A stretch of DNA of 64,000 nt from Brevibacterium sp. UMB1308A (GCF_030230605.1 NZ_JASPDO010000007.1:1-64000); one strand, 5' to 3'. Counted from the stretch's first letter, positions 52,532 through 62,210 are shown. Translations and numbers: made by a program. Notes: generated from the sequence alone by a model not told the origin.

Positions 52532-53308
52532 ATGGACACACTGAACGTCACGCGCATGGGGGAGCAAGGCCCAACTCTGGTGTTTCTGCACGGACTCATG
52601 GGGCGTGGGAAGAACTTCACCGGTGTTGCCAAAGAGCTCAGTAAAGACTTCCGAATGGTCCTCATTGACCTGCCGAACCACGGTGAGTCGTATTGGACTG
52701 AGACGTTCAGCTACACGGACATGGCCCAGGCGGTTGCCGATGAGATCAAGGCTGATGCACCCGTTTATCTTCTGGGGCACTCCATGGGCGGAAAAGTAGC
52801 GATGACGCTTGCGCTCACAGAGCCTGAACTCGTTGACAAGCTCATTATTGAGGACATTTCTCCCCAGGCCGGAGGCGACATGGGGGAGTTCGTGCACTTG
52901 TTGGGCACTCTCAAAAAGCTTGATGTGGACAGTTTGACCTCGCGGGCGGAAGCTCATGAGCGTATCGCTGAGGACATTCCTAAGGAGTCTGTGCGTGGCT
53001 TCTTGTTGCAGAACCTTCGTCGGAGCGGTGACGGATTTGAGTGGCAACCGAACCTGGACCTCCTGTTCGACAGCCTCAAAGATATCGGCGACTTCCCCTC
53101 AATTGACGCCACTTACGACCGCAAAGTGCTGTGGATGGTAGGGGAGAACTCAGCATACGGTGACCCTAAGTTCCTTCCCCTTGTGCGTGAGTACTTCCCA
53201 CGAGCTGTACGGCTCGTGATCCGCGACGCGGGGCACTGGATCCATTCGGAACAACCGCAGGTGTTTGTCGATGCAGTGCGCGCGTTTCTTCTTGCGGGTG
53301 ACGATTGA
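52532..53308 (+). CDS. YbfF-like alpha/beta hydrolase (esterase)
   Basis: A 258-residue esterase-type hydrolase: HGLMGRGKNF, LIDLPNHGES, nucleophile GHSMGG (Ser84), DISPQ and catalytic His in DAGHWIHSEQP. The order is that of the YbfF group acting on acyl-thioesters or small esters. GGAGAGG precedes the ATG at 52532; the longer frame to 52481 is not needed. The sufE gene follows 70 bp downstream. Confidence 0.88.
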   Translation: MDTLNVTRMGEQGPTLVFLHGLMGRGKNFTGVAKELSKDFRMVLIDLPNHGESYWTETFSYTDMAQAVADEIKADAPVYLLGHSMGGKVAMTLALTEPELVDKLIIEDISPQAGGDMGEFVHLLGTLKKLDVDSLTSRAEAHERIAEDIPKESVRGFLLQNLRRSGDGFEWQPNLDLLFDSLKDIGDFPSIDATYDRKVLWMVGENSAYGDPKFLPLVREYFPRAVRLVIRDAGHWIHSEQPQVFVDAVRAFLLAGDD

Positions 53309-53378
53309 CACGTGCGGAAAACCGCTGATCGCACGGGCTGGTGGCATATCGTTGGAACGGAAATGAAGAGGAGTGACA

Positions 53379-53831
53379 GTGACACTATCTGCTGATGTTC
53401 CGTCGGAACTGCACGACATTGTCCGTGATTTTGCACAGACACCAGAGGAACAACGCGTGGAGTTGTTGCTTGAGTTCTCCGATGAGATCCCCGAACTCCC
53501 GCAACGCTACGCAGATAACCCGGATCTTTTAGAGCCAGTTCCCGAATGCCAGTCACCGATCTTCTTTATCGCAGAAGTCGATGGTACGGGAGAAGATGCG
53601 CGCGTTTCACTGTTCTTTTCTGCTCCGGCTGAAGCTCCGACAACCCGCGGATTCGCAGGCATTTTAACGGAAGGGTTGGACGGTGCCACGGCCCGTCAAG
53701 TGCAGGCCGTGCCGGAAGATTTTGCACTACAACTATCGCTCACTTCGCTGGTGAGCCCGCTGAGGCTAAACGGTATGACCGGAATGCTTGCGCGTATCCA
53801 GCGACAGGTGAAGGAGAAAGCTCAACTGTGA
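53379..53831 (+). CDS. sufE: SufE family sulfur-acceptor protein
   Basis: A 150-residue SufE-fold protein with the acceptor Cys57 in EPVPECQSPIFF and LTSLVSPLRLNGMTGML near the end. It takes persulfide sulfur from a cysteine desulfurase for Fe-S assembly. I chose the second of two in-frame GTG codons (53379) since GAGGAG sits 5 nt before it. Its TGA overlaps the GTG of the DUF368 gene. Confidence 0.9.
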   Translation: MTLSADVPSELHDIVRDFAQTPEEQRVELLLEFSDEIPELPQRYADNPDLLEPVPECQSPIFFIAEVDGTGEDARVSLFFSAPAEAPTTRGFAGILTEGLDGATARQVQAVPEDFALQLSLTSLVSPLRLNGMTGMLARIQRQVKEKAQL

Positions 53832-54793
53832 CTCACCCAAAACGATCGATCAAGCTCATGCCGTTTGACTTTGTGCGCGGCTTTCTCATTGGCCTTGTTG
53901 AACTGGTGCCCGGCGTTTCCGGTGGCACGATTGCCCTGGTGACTGGGATTTACGATGAGCTCATCGCCTCTGCAGTCGCGTTTCTTCATGCGTGTAAGCG
54001 ACTCGTGACTGGACCGGACCGGGTTCACGGATTTATGCATGAACTGCGCAATGTGCAGTGGGGGCTACTCATTCCGGTGTTCTTGGGAATGGTGACGGCT
54101 GTCTTTTCGATCGCCGGAATCATGAGCTCTTTTGTGACGAACTCCCCGGAACATGCTCGTGGCCTCTTTTTTGGCCTGGTGATCGTTTCTATCTATGTGC
54201 CAGTATCCATGGCCTATGACAGTGCGGTTGAACGTAACATCAACACAGCCAAAACGTGGATAGGTGGCGCGGTTGCTTTTGTGATCGCAACGATTGTTGC
54301 ATTTGTCCTAGTGGGTCAAGCTGGTGGTGGAGTCGTAGCGCATCCGCCTGCGTGGATTGTTATTGTGACAGCCACGATTGCGATTTGCGCGCTTGTGGTG
54401 CCGGGAGTTTCCGGATCGTTCTTCCTTTTGGCCGTTGGCTTGTACACCACCACACTTGATGCCGTTCACCAGCGCGATTGGGGCTACCTTGGTGTCTTCA
54501 TGCTGGGTGCGGTGATCGGTCTAGCGTCCTTTGTTCAGCTTCTGCAATTCTTGCTGAAACGCTTCCGCCTGGTCACACTTATGGCCATGGCCGGGCTCAT
54601 GCTTGGATCTGTGCGTGCTCTGTGGCCATGGCAACAGTCCCCAGACCCATCAGCACCTGGAGAGCTTGTAGCGCCGTATGCGCCGGTCGCCGGCCCCATC
54701 TTGCTCATGCTGGTGGGTGGCGTGATTGTGGTGGTCATGATTGCGGTCGAAAAGTTCGTGCAGTCGCCTTCACCGCAGCCACAACAGCAATAA
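53828..54793 (+). CDS. DUF368 (PopT-type) polyprenyl-phosphate transporter
   Basis: A 321-residue membrane protein with about nine segments and the duplicated signature VPGVSGG (about 27) and VPGVSGS (about 192). DUF368 proteins were shown to recycle undecaprenyl phosphate across the membrane. Translationally coupled to sufE, an unusual pairing. The end overlaps the DUF808 gene by 59 bp, coding on both strands. Confidence 0.9.
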   Translation: MTHPKRSIKLMPFDFVRGFLIGLVELVPGVSGGTIALVTGIYDELIASAVAFLHACKRLVTGPDRVHGFMHELRNVQWGLLIPVFLGMVTAVFSIAGIMSSFVTNSPEHARGLFFGLVIVSIYVPVSMAYDSAVERNINTAKTWIGGAVAFVIATIVAFVLVGQAGGGVVAHPPAWIVIVTATIAICALVVPGVSGSFFLLAVGLYTTTLDAVHQRDWGYLGVFMLGAVIGLASFVQLLQFLLKRFRLVTLMAMAGLMLGSVRALWPWQQSPDPSAPGELVAPYAPVAGPILLMLVGGVIVVVMIAVEKFVQSPSPQPQQQ

Positions 54794-55712
54794 CCAGAAG
54801 GCCCCACACGAGTCCCACCACCATGGCTACAACGGTTTCGCCCAACCAGTTAAGGACACCGCCCACTACGGGGATGTCAATAAAAATATGACCGACAGCG
54901 TGAGCGATGTGAAGCGGTAAGTGGAGTCCCAGCTCATCTGCACCCACGAGGAGGATGTGGCCACCGACCCAGAGCATCGCGAAAACTCCCACGATTGTGA
55001 GGGTGCTTAACAGCTTAGGCATTGCGTTGACCAGGAAGGTTCCTAGCTTTTGGGTAGCGGGTTTTTGGGCGAGGCGTAAACCGATGTCGTCCATTTTGAC
55101 GATTAATCCCACCACTCCGTAAACCGCGATCGTAATGAAGAGCGCGACCGCGATCAGAATGGCCGTGCGCATGAGCAGCGGTTCGGAGATGACTTCGTTG
55201 AGTGAGATCACCATGATCTCAGTCGACAGAATGAAGTCGGTGACGATTGCAGAACGCACCAGCTGTTTTTCGGCAGCGTCTGCGCGAACAGGATGTTCAT
55301 CCTGCTTCTCCTGGTTCGATTCTTCCTGAGTGGAGTTGTCGTCGTGGCCAGTTCTATGAGTGAGTTTGTGCCAAATCTTTTCGGCACCTTCAAAACACAG
55401 GTACGTTCCACCAATCATGAGAAGCGGGGTGAGCAGGAACGGAGCAAACGCGCTGAGCAAAAGAGCCAGTGGCAAAATAATGACCAGCTTGTTGACGATC
55501 GAACCCGTCGCGATTTTTCGGATGATCGGCAGTTCACGAGCTGGCTCCACCCCAGAGACATACTGAGGAGTCACCGCGGCATCGTCGACCACCACACCTG
55601 CCGCTTTAGCGCTGGTCTTGGCAGCACCCACCGCAACGTCGTCGACGCTAGCTGCCGCCATACGTGCGATTGCTGCGATGTCGTCGAGTAGAGCTACAAG
55701 CCCACCACTCAT
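54735..55712 (-). CDS. DUF808 (YedI-like) membrane protein
   Basis: A 325-residue membrane protein: MSGGLVALLDDIAAIARMAA, VTPQYVSGV, ARELPIIRKIATGSIVNK, TDFILSTEIMVISL and GGHILLVG are the family blocks. About seven membrane segments and an acidic cytosolic loop near 120-150. Function is not known. AAGGAG precedes the ATG at 55712. Confidence 0.9.
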   Translation of the reverse strand: MSGGLVALLDDIAAIARMAAASVDDVAVGAAKTSAKAAGVVVDDAAVTPQYVSGVEPARELPIIRKIATGSIVNKLVIILPLALLLSAFAPFLLTPLLMIGGTYLCFEGAEKIWHKLTHRTGHDDNSTQEESNQEKQDEHPVRADAAEKQLVRSAIVTDFILSTEIMVISLNEVISEPLLMRTAILIAVALFITIAVYGVVGLIVKMDDIGLRLAQKPATQKLGTFLVNAMPKLLSTLTIVGVFAMLWVGGHILLVGADELGLHLPLHIAHAVGHIFIDIPVVGGVLNWLGETVVAMVVGLVWGLLVIAVVAAVKATARTFRPQS

Positions 55713-55801
55713 TGGGGCTCCTTCTGTGAATGTAAAGTGTGTTCGTGACGAGTTCACTTTACCCCCTTGCGCGGAGCGGGGATCACCGTAAGACTGGGGG
55801 C

Positions 55802-56293
55802 ATGGCTACTATCACGTTTCAAGGAAACCCAGTTACAACCAACGGAAACCTGCCTACCGGTTCAGCGCCCGAATTTGAACTGACCGGAACCGATCTCGAA
55901 CCAGTTGCACTGTCGGACTACAAGGGCAAGCGTGTTGTTCTGAACATCTTCCCGTCAGTTGACACCGGGGTGTGTGCAAAGTCTGTGCGCACTTTTAATG
56001 AAAAAGCTACAGAGCTTGAGAACACTGTCGTAATCTGCGCTTCGAAGGACCTGCCGTTTGCTCTGGGTCGATTCTGCGGTGCAGAAGGAATCGACAACGT
56101 GGTGTCCGGTTCTGGTTTCCGTTCACCGTTTGGCGACGACTATGGCGTTGAAATGACCGACGGGCCGCTCAAGGGTCTGTACTCGCGCGCTGTTGTTGTG
56201 ATCGATGAGAACGGCAAAATCGTGTACTCACAGCAAGTCGAAGAAATCGGGGAAGAACCAGACTACGACGCTGCTTTGAGCGCTCTGAACTAA
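55802..56293 (+). CDS. tpx: Thiol peroxidase (atypical 2-Cys)
   Basis: A 163-residue Tpx: [18 protein letters not shown] with peroxidatic Cys58 and [10 protein letters not shown] with resolving Cys92, the usual 34-residue spacing. It reduces lipid and hydrogen peroxides via thioredoxin in the cytosol. The ATG at 55802 matches the family start. Its TAA abuts the stop of the next gene on the other strand with no base between. Confidence 0.95.
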   Translation: MATITFQGNPVTTNGNLPTGSAPEFELTGTDLEPVALSDYKGKRVVLNIFPSVDTGVCAKSVRTFNEKATELENTVVICASKDLPFALGRFCGAEGIDNVVSGSGFRSPFGDDYGVEMTDGPLKGLYSRAVVVIDENGKIVYSQQVEEIGEEPDYDAALSALN

Positions 56294-56998
56294 TCACATG
56301 TCATAGACGCGAATTGCTAGCGCGTTAGCGACTCCCACCTCGGTCCCCGTTCCTGCCGTGAACTGATCGAAGAGTTCCCGGGCCGTGGGGTAGTCATCAC
56401 CGAGGTTGTCGAGATACACGCGGTGAGCCGCCAAAGACGCTACCCCAGCTTCGAACGGTTCGCCGGAAACATCGACGTAGTGGGTGGGGTTGTCTGCGCC
56501 GGTTACAAGGAGCTGGTGAGCCTTCCACGGTTCGCCAGCTCCTTGAAATATCCACGGGTTGTCAGCGTCCCTGATCGCATCAACCGTCGCTACGCCGCAC
56601 GCCCGGTGGTCAACGTGGTTGAGTCCCCACCGGGCCTTAAGGTCAAAGTTGATGGTCATAACCGCGTCAGGGCGAAACTCGCGAATCTCTCGAGTGATCG
56701 CTTCGCGGACCTCGTGAGTTGGTTCAATCAGACCGTCTGGAAACTCCAAAACAGTCAGTTCAGCACCCACGATTCGGCACGCTTCTTCCTGCTCGGCAAC
56801 GCGAATGCGTTTGCACTCGTCAGGTGCGATCGTGCGGATACCCGCCTCTCCAGCTGACAGCAGAACGTAGCGCACGCGCGCGCCCTGCTTGACCCATTTG
56901 GCCACGCACGCCGATCCGCCATATTCCATATCATCCGGGTGGGCAACAACGCATAAGACTCGCTCCAAGTCGGAGTCGTCAAAGTGCTTGAGCGTCAC
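56294..56998 (-). CDS. PIG-L family deacetylase
   Basis: A 234-residue zinc-dependent N-deacetylase fold (LmbE/MshB-type): VVAHPDDMEYGG carries the first zinc ligands and NHVDHRACG the last. Substrate unknown; MshB-type mycothiol enzymes are longer and differ, so this is a general LmbE relative. The GTG at 56998 overlaps the stop of the amidase gene (GTGA), so the two are co-translated. Confidence 0.88.
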   Translation of the reverse strand: MTLKHFDDSDLERVLCVVAHPDDMEYGGSACVAKWVKQGARVRYVLLSAGEAGIRTIAPDECKRIRVAEQEEACRIVGAELTVLEFPDGLIEPTHEVREAITREIREFRPDAVMTINFDLKARWGLNHVDHRACGVATVDAIRDADNPWIFQGAGEPWKAHQLLVTGADNPTHYVDVSGEPFEAGVASLAAHRVYLDNLGDDYPTARELFDQFTAGTGTEVGVANALAIRVYDM

Positions 56999-58761
56999 TT
57001 CGCGTTCCCGCTGACTTTGGGCACTCGGGCCTTTGCGCCGTCCTTCTTGGACCACGTGATCGTGCCGTACTGGAACTTTTGAGAAGCGGAGCCATTCTTG
57101 GTCACTTCGTCTCCGACTGGGTAGCCCAACGGTCCACGCTCATACTTGTTCTTGGCCCATTCGTCATGGATAGCACCATAGGTAGCGTGTGCTCCGGAGC
57201 CTTTCGACCAGTGGACTACACCGTTTTCAAAACTCTGGTAGCAGCCGCCATCTGGAAGCCCGCAGATTGCGTCGGTGATAGGAAGACCCAGGCGGGACCG
57301 TTCCCACCCCATCTTTTTCCACGCGTCGAGAATCGCGCCTTCGATTCGGTAGGTTCCGCGGTCGTTTGAAACAACTAATCGCGATCCATAGTTGCGTGCC
57401 TTCGTGTCGTTGCGGAACTTCAGCGTGACTTCGCCCGAGCTAGGCTTGCCAAGATTGTGCTTGTTGGCGTATTCGTCAATAGGGTTTCCGTTGGACAAGC
57501 GACGGATCTCAGGAATCTGACCGTACAGGCCGTCACCGGGGCAGTCAGTAGAGCCGACGTCGCGGTGTCCAATCACGCGTGGCACGTTAAACATGGCACC
57601 CTTTGGCTTCTTAGCGCCGGGGCCGCCAGCGGACCTGATTTTCATGTTTGAGTTGACGTTCCAGCCCCATTTCTGTGACTGCCAGCGAATCACGCGGGAC
57701 AGCGCGTCAACAACTTCCCGAGGTGCGGGTTTGTTGTACGTTCCCATGACGGAAACGCCGAACGTACCTTCGTTGACCGCCACCGCGTGTGCGCCTACGG
57801 TTGCCTTGTCGAGTCCGCCTGCGCGACCTTCGTAGATCTTGCCAAATCGGTCAATGAGCATGTTGTATCCGATGTCGCACCAGCCACGACTCTTCTGGTG
57901 GTATGCCTGGATACCGCGCAAAATGCCGGGAACTTCGCCCTGTGAGTACTTGCTTGCACCGTTGGTGTGGTGAATGACGACACCTTCGTTGCGCTTGGCA
58001 TGGTCGATGTCGCAACGTGGTCTACTTGCGCCCCACTGGCTTCGGGTCACGTATTCGAGCCCGTCAACTTTGGCGACGTTGTTGGCTTCGAATGCACCAT
58101 TTGCCGCCTGTGCGTTGTACGTGGTGTTGGTCGCCGAGGTCGCCCCCAGTTCGCCAGGGTCGGCGGGTTGGTCTGGGGTGTCGCTACCAGTGTCGTGGAG
58201 CGGGCGGTCAATCGCGTGACCGGCTATGATGTCGTCCGCTTGAGTCCGTTCAGTTACCGAGACTGAAACCTTGACGGGGCCGTCAGACTTCACCTGTACC
58301 ACTTCGTATGGAGCTACGACGACAGCGTCGGTGGACTCGTTGTGTTCGTCGGAGTTGGGGTCACGGCCTTCGTCGCTGACAGGCATCTGTTCCCATTCGC
58401 CCCAGTTTTCACCTTGGGCGTGGCGAGTGCGGTACTGCACATTGCGTTCGCCTTCGCCTTCCCAGGTCACGCCCATGACGGTAATCAGGCGAGAGTTGTT
58501 CTTTTGGGAGTTAGCTTTTGTGGTGTTGATCGTCTGCTGTGCGCCATCGACATTCTGTTGTGTGGTGGTGACTGGCGCGTTTTGATCGCTCATTTTGGCA
58601 GATGACTGGGAGTGAGCGTCATAAGCGCTCGGGTTTGTCCGGATTTGAGTCTGGAACGGTTCAGCGCCAGGGTCAAACGGGAGTGCGCTATGCGTGGTCG
58701 CAGGCGCAAGCGAAGCAACTGCAGCTGACAGAGCAACTGCTGACACAAAGAAACGTTTCAT
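56995..58761 (-). CDS. Secreted N-acetylmuramoyl-L-alanine amidase with LGFP repeats
   Basis: A 588-residue wall hydrolase. Signal sequence 1-25 (MKRFFVSAVALSAAVASLAP), a Ser/Thr/Asn-rich region, an Amidase_2/PGRP domain (about 235-425) with zinc ligands in VVIHHTNGA and GHRDVGSTDCPGD, then LGFP repeats (SRLGLPITDAICGLPDGGCY; RGPLGYPVGDEV) to the end. It cuts the bond between muramic acid and the stem peptide; LGFP repeats tether it to the envelope. It heads an operon with the PIG-L deacetylase. Confidence 0.93.
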   Translation of the reverse strand: MKRFFVSAVALSAAVASLAPATTHSALPFDPGAEPFQTQIRTNPSAYDAHSQSSAKMSDQNAPVTTTQQNVDGAQQTINTTKANSQKNNSRLITVMGVTWEGEGERNVQYRTRHAQGENWGEWEQMPVSDEGRDPNSDEHNESTDAVVVAPYEVVQVKSDGPVKVSVSVTERTQADDIIAGHAIDRPLHDTGSDTPDQPADPGELGATSATNTTYNAQAANGAFEANNVAKVDGLEYVTRSQWGASRPRCDIDHAKRNEGVVIHHTNGASKYSQGEVPGILRGIQAYHQKSRGWCDIGYNMLIDRFGKIYEGRAGGLDKATVGAHAVAVNEGTFGVSVMGTYNKPAPREVVDALSRVIRWQSQKWGWNVNSNMKIRSAGGPGAKKPKGAMFNVPRVIGHRDVGSTDCPGDGLYGQIPEIRRLSNGNPIDEYANKHNLGKPSSGEVTLKFRNDTKARNYGSRLVVSNDRGTYRIEGAILDAWKKMGWERSRLGLPITDAICGLPDGGCYQSFENGVVHWSKGSGAHATYGAIHDEWAKNKYERGPLGYPVGDEVTKNGSASQKFQYGTITWSKKDGAKARVPKVSGNAK

Positions 58762-58923
58762 CAGGGGTCCTTACATAGGGGAAGACGGGACCATCGGAGA
58801 ACACGATACGGGTTAAACCTGGAGAACTGTCAACGACTCGCCGGAGCGTGTCTATCTCGTCATCGTTTTAGCTCGCTAGACTTGTGTACAAAATGTCCGT
58901 CTTCCCCTAGCAAGGACAGTGTG

Positions 58924-60105
58924 ATGAAAACTTTTGCCACCTCGGCGATTCTCGCCGCAACGCTGGTTGCAGGAACAGTAACGCCAGCATTTGCCACGGA
59001 ACCTACCAACCACGTTTATTTGCTCACGGGAAATGTCCGTGACCACAACGTGCAAGAAGCGAAACCTCGCAAACACAAAGAACCAGCACCAGTGGTGAAA
59101 GAGCCGAATCTGTCGGAGCCAAAAACTCAGGCGCCTGCGCCAATGCCTAAAGCTCCGGTTGTTGCTCGTCACGGTGACGTGCGTAAGGGTGACACAGCAT
59201 ATGTTGTGGTTTCAGCCGCGACATTGTGGAAGTCGCCCTCATCCCCGCGTAAACAGGATGCACCGGCTTTGCAGAATCCAGCGAAAATGGATGAATGGAA
59301 TCACGGGCTGACCGACCGCAAGGGGTTGACCGGACGCACAGAAACGCAAGCGATCTACGGTGATGCGGTGTACGTGTGGGATGTGCGTAGCGAATGGGCT
59401 CGCGTAGGTGTGACCACCGAACCAGCGCCTGGCAAACCTCGCGGATATGAAGCGTGGGTGCCTAAGCGACAGCTTGCGAAGAGTCCCGCTTTTGGGGATG
59501 CGAGCAAGAAACTGACGCATGTGGTTTCGGTGAAGAAATCACGGGCGTATGTGGAAGCTGAACCCACCAAAACCACGGGTCGCACGCGGATCGAAGTGCC
59601 TTTCAACACGCGACTTCCGATTACTAACACGCGCGATGGAAAGGCCCGCGTAGCACTGCCGGACAACCGGTTCGGATGGATCTCCTTTAATGACGTTGAG
59701 CGGTTTGACCAGCGCGAGAACCTTCCAAAGCCCAAGTCGTCACAGCTGGTGGAGACGGGACGCCAGTTCTTGGGGTTGAAGTACACGTGGGGTGGAACGT
59801 CATCCTACGGCTTTGACTGCTCAGGCTTCACCTATTCGATCTACCGGGCACACGGCATTACGATTCCGCGTGACTCAGGGCCACAGTCGAAGATGGGGCG
59901 CACGGTTTCCCAGCGCGATATGCAACCGGGTGACTTGATTTTCTTCGCTTCCAAGCGCGGTAAGGGAAGCGTGTACCACGTGGGTATGTACATCGGTCAC
60001 GGGAAGATGATCCACGCGCCTAATGCTTCACGGTCAGTTGAGATCGTGAACTGGAAGTCATGGGGCGGAGCGCGTGACTTCGCAGGTGTGAAACGTTACG
60101 TGTGA
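58924..60105 (+). CDS. NlpC/P60 peptidase with SH3-like domains
   Basis: A 393-residue secreted peptidase. Signal sequence 1-25 (MKTFATSAILAATLVAG), a Pro/Lys linker, two SH3-like segments (RKGDTAYVVVSAATLW and KSRAYVEAEPTKTTGR) and a C40 domain with catalytic Cys in GFDCSGFTYSIY and His in VYHVGMYIGHGKMIHA. The order resembles YkfC-type gamma-D-glutamyl-diamino-acid endopeptidases that cut peptidoglycan stem peptides. AAGGAC precedes the ATG. It is divergent from the amidase gene. Confidence 0.92.
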   Translation: MKTFATSAILAATLVAGTVTPAFATEPTNHVYLLTGNVRDHNVQEAKPRKHKEPAPVVKEPNLSEPKTQAPAPMPKAPVVARHGDVRKGDTAYVVVSAATLWKSPSSPRKQDAPALQNPAKMDEWNHGLTDRKGLTGRTETQAIYGDAVYVWDVRSEWARVGVTTEPAPGKPRGYEAWVPKRQLAKSPAFGDASKKLTHVVSVKKSRAYVEAEPTKTTGRTRIEVPFNTRLPITNTRDGKARVALPDNRFGWISFNDVERFDQRENLPKPKSSQLVETGRQFLGLKYTWGGTSSYGFDCSGFTYSIYRAHGITIPRDSGPQSKMGRTVSQRDMQPGDLIFFASKRGKGSVYHVGMYIGHGKMIHAPNASRSVEIVNWKSWGGARDFAGVKRYV

Positions 60106-60923
60106 TAGGGGTTGTGGCGCACCCCGCGCGCCGGGGTACGCGCCAGGTTGTTGAGCGGTTGCGTGCTGCTTCCAGCTCGGTTGCCACCACCTCGGCCGAG
60201 GTCTTTGTCACCTACACCACGCCCGCTCACCCGGGTGGGGAACAGGCGGCACGGCTCTTAGACGCTGGGGCTCAGCGGCTTGTTGTGGTGGGCGGCGATG
60301 GAACCGTTGCACAATGCGCGCATGCCTTGCTTGAGTGGATCGATGAGCGTCAGCCGGCTGACCCGCCGCGCCTCATTCCTTTTCCGGTGGGTACTGCGAA
60401 CCTGTTTTGGCGAAACCTCGTGGCAACGTTTCCGACCGGCCCAGCCGATGTAGATGTGGCACGTGTGACGCTTTATCCCAGTGGCTCTACCACCACCAGT
60501 TTGGTGGCTGTGGGAGTGGGAAACTCAGTGCGAGCCATCCAACGCACACCTGCCCAGAAGCACTGGTGGTCGTACATCCTGGCGGGCGTTCGCCTGTGGT
60601 CGTGGACAGGCAACCCGTGGACGCAAGAAGTGGGGAACATCGCTGGCGTGCCTCACCGCGTGCGGATTTTTGACTCGCGTCTAGACTCCGGCTCCCTGTG
60701 CCACACGGTTTTCTCTCCCACAACGCTTGCTGACTGGGTCTGTGCCGGCGCCTGGGCTTTGGGAGCTGGCCGGGAGCCTACTGCCATTCGCACCCATGTG
60801 GGGGAGTCCTTTGACCTGGACGCACCGCACGGCCTCCATGTTGACGGTGAGGTCTACACCAAGGTGCGGGGCGCGCGGGTGCAGGTACGACCTCGGGCGT
60901 TACCTGTCTTCATCCCAGCATGA
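60102..60923 (+). CDS. Diacylglycerol kinase / sphingosine-kinase-like protein
   Basis: A 273-residue lipid-kinase fold: VVVGGDGTVAQ holds the nucleotide motif; the second block is PVGTANLFWRNL, where the usual GTGN reads GTAN. It would phosphorylate a lipid such as diacylglycerol or phosphatidylinositol-like substrate. GTG start overlapping the stop of the peptidase gene (GTGA). Its end overlaps the ZIP gene by 14 bp. Confidence 0.83.
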   Translation: MIGVVAHPARRGTRQVVERLRAASSSVATTSAEVFVTYTTPAHPGGEQAARLLDAGAQRLVVVGGDGTVAQCAHALLEWIDERQPADPPRLIPFPVGTANLFWRNLVATFPTGPADVDVARVTLYPSGSTTTSLVAVGVGNSVRAIQRTPAQKHWWSYILAGVRLWSWTGNPWTQEVGNIAGVPHRVRIFDSRLDSGSLCHTVFSPTTLADWVCAGAWALGAGREPTAIRTHVGESFDLDAPHGLHVDGEVYTKVRGARVQVRPRALPVFIPA

Positions 60924-61668
60924 GCAGGGACAGCGCCATGACTGCCATCCCCGCAAACAAGCCGAACAGCGGCGCCCGGGGATGTCCTTGGTTGTGGGCG
61001 GCTGGGAGAAGCTGGCTGAACGAAATGTAGACCATGATTCCACCCACCGCGGCGAACACGATTCCGAAAATGGTGGGGGTCATGAACGGTGCGAGGATCA
61101 GGTATCCCAGAACCGCACCGGCTGGTTCTGCGAGTCCGGACAGTAGAGCCCAACGAAACGCCTTGGCTGCTGATCCTGTCGCGTGAAGGATAGGGACGGC
61201 TACTGCGAGACCTTCGGGAATGTTGTGGATTGCAATTGCAACGACGATCGGGATAGCCAGCGTGTGATCCGTGAGCGCGGTGAGGAACGTTGCGAAGCCT
61301 TCGGGGAAGTTATGGAGCGCAATCGCAATGGCCGTGAAAACGCCCATGCGGAGCAAACGCACGTCCGAGGTGGTGGTTGTGGTAGGGCTGATTTGGTCCG
61401 GGACCAAAGCGTCGATTGCGGCTGCAAAAGCGATTCCGCCAAATAGGGCACCCACCGCGATCCACGGTGCGACCTGGGTTTCAATTGATTCGATCGCTTG
61501 GGGCAGGATTTCTACGAGCGACACGTAAATCATGACCCCGGCGGAAAATCCGAGGGCGCCTGAGAAGAAGCGCTTAGAACGCGCCAGGTTTGTTATTGCT
61601 AGCAAGGCCCCCAAGCCGGTGGCAAGACCCGCGGCCATGCTCATGAGAAACGGTACGACGAACTCCAT
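60910..61668 (-). CDS. ZIP-family divalent metal transporter (ZupT-like)
   Basis: A 252-residue ZIP permease with eight membrane segments. Metal sites HNFPEGFATF and HNIPEGLAVAVP in segments 4 and 5 are intact. It imports Zn, Fe or Mn. The ATG at 61668 gives a family-like start; no ribosome-binding site is visible. Confidence 0.92.
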   Translation of the reverse strand: MEFVVPFLMSMAAGLATGLGALLAITNLARSKRFFSGALGFSAGVMIYVSLVEILPQAIESIETQVAPWIAVGALFGGIAFAAAIDALVPDQISPTTTTTSDVRLLRMGVFTAIAIALHNFPEGFATFLTALTDHTLAIPIVVAIAIHNIPEGLAVAVPILHATGSAAKAFRWALLSGLAEPAGAVLGYLILAPFMTPTIFGIVFAAVGGIMVYISFSQLLPAAHNQGHPRAPLFGLFAGMAVMALSLLMLG

Positions 61669-61774
61669 GACATAGGTTCTATACCGGCATGTTATGGGGG
61701 CACAACTCAATATGTACGCACTTAAGCAAGTGTGCAAACCAAGGTGGGTTTGTGCTTGTGTCTATCTACACGTT

Positions 61775-62140
61775 TCAGCCGCGGAACTGGGGCGGGACGA
61801 ACAGCTCTTCTTGGGGGATGACGCGACCGGTTGTGCTGTCGATGATGCTCATGCCTTTTTCGTGGCGGAGCAATTCCAGATCGGACCCTACTGGCATGTC
61901 CCAAATTCCAATCAGGGCTGGTTCGATAGCGCACAGCTCATTGAAGTCAGCGATCTGCCAGTTCGAAGGGTCGTTCAGGTAATCAGATGTATCGATATCG
62001 CTGAGAATCTGCCACCCGTTATCAGCCGGTGCGTGAGATTTTCCACGCACCATCCACCGCACTTTGCCTTCCCCAGACAGGACGTTCTTTGAAACCGCGC
62101 ACGCTCCAGCGTTGGGAATGAACTCAACGTACTTGCTCAT
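61775..62140 (-). CDS. DUF2185 / Imm33-type protein
   Basis: A 121-residue acidic protein with the DUF2185 pattern: GACAVSKNVLSGEGKVRWMV, then ADNGWQILSDIDTSDYLNDP and LIGIWDMPVGSDLEL. The family is listed among immunity proteins of polymorphic toxins but is also common as a lone gene. TGGAG precedes the ATG. Confidence 0.82.
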   Translation of the reverse strand: MSKYVEFIPNAGACAVSKNVLSGEGKVRWMVRGKSHAPADNGWQILSDIDTSDYLNDPSNWQIADFNELCAIEPALIGIWDMPVGSDLELLRHEKGMSIIDSTTGRVIPQEELFVPPQFRG

Positions 62141-62167
62141 GGTGTACTCCAGACTGTGTGAGGGCGA

Positions 62168-62195
62168 ACCGGGCCCCTCACAAGAGGGGCCCGGT
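62168..62195 (-). terminator. GC-rich hairpin behind the LapA gene
   Basis: ACCGGGCCCCTC, ACAA loop, GAGGGGCCCGGT: a perfect 12-bp stem between the LapA and DUF2185 genes. No T-run follows on the minus strand. Confidence 0.65.
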
Positions 62196-62210
62196 CACGG
62201 AGGAAGTGAT

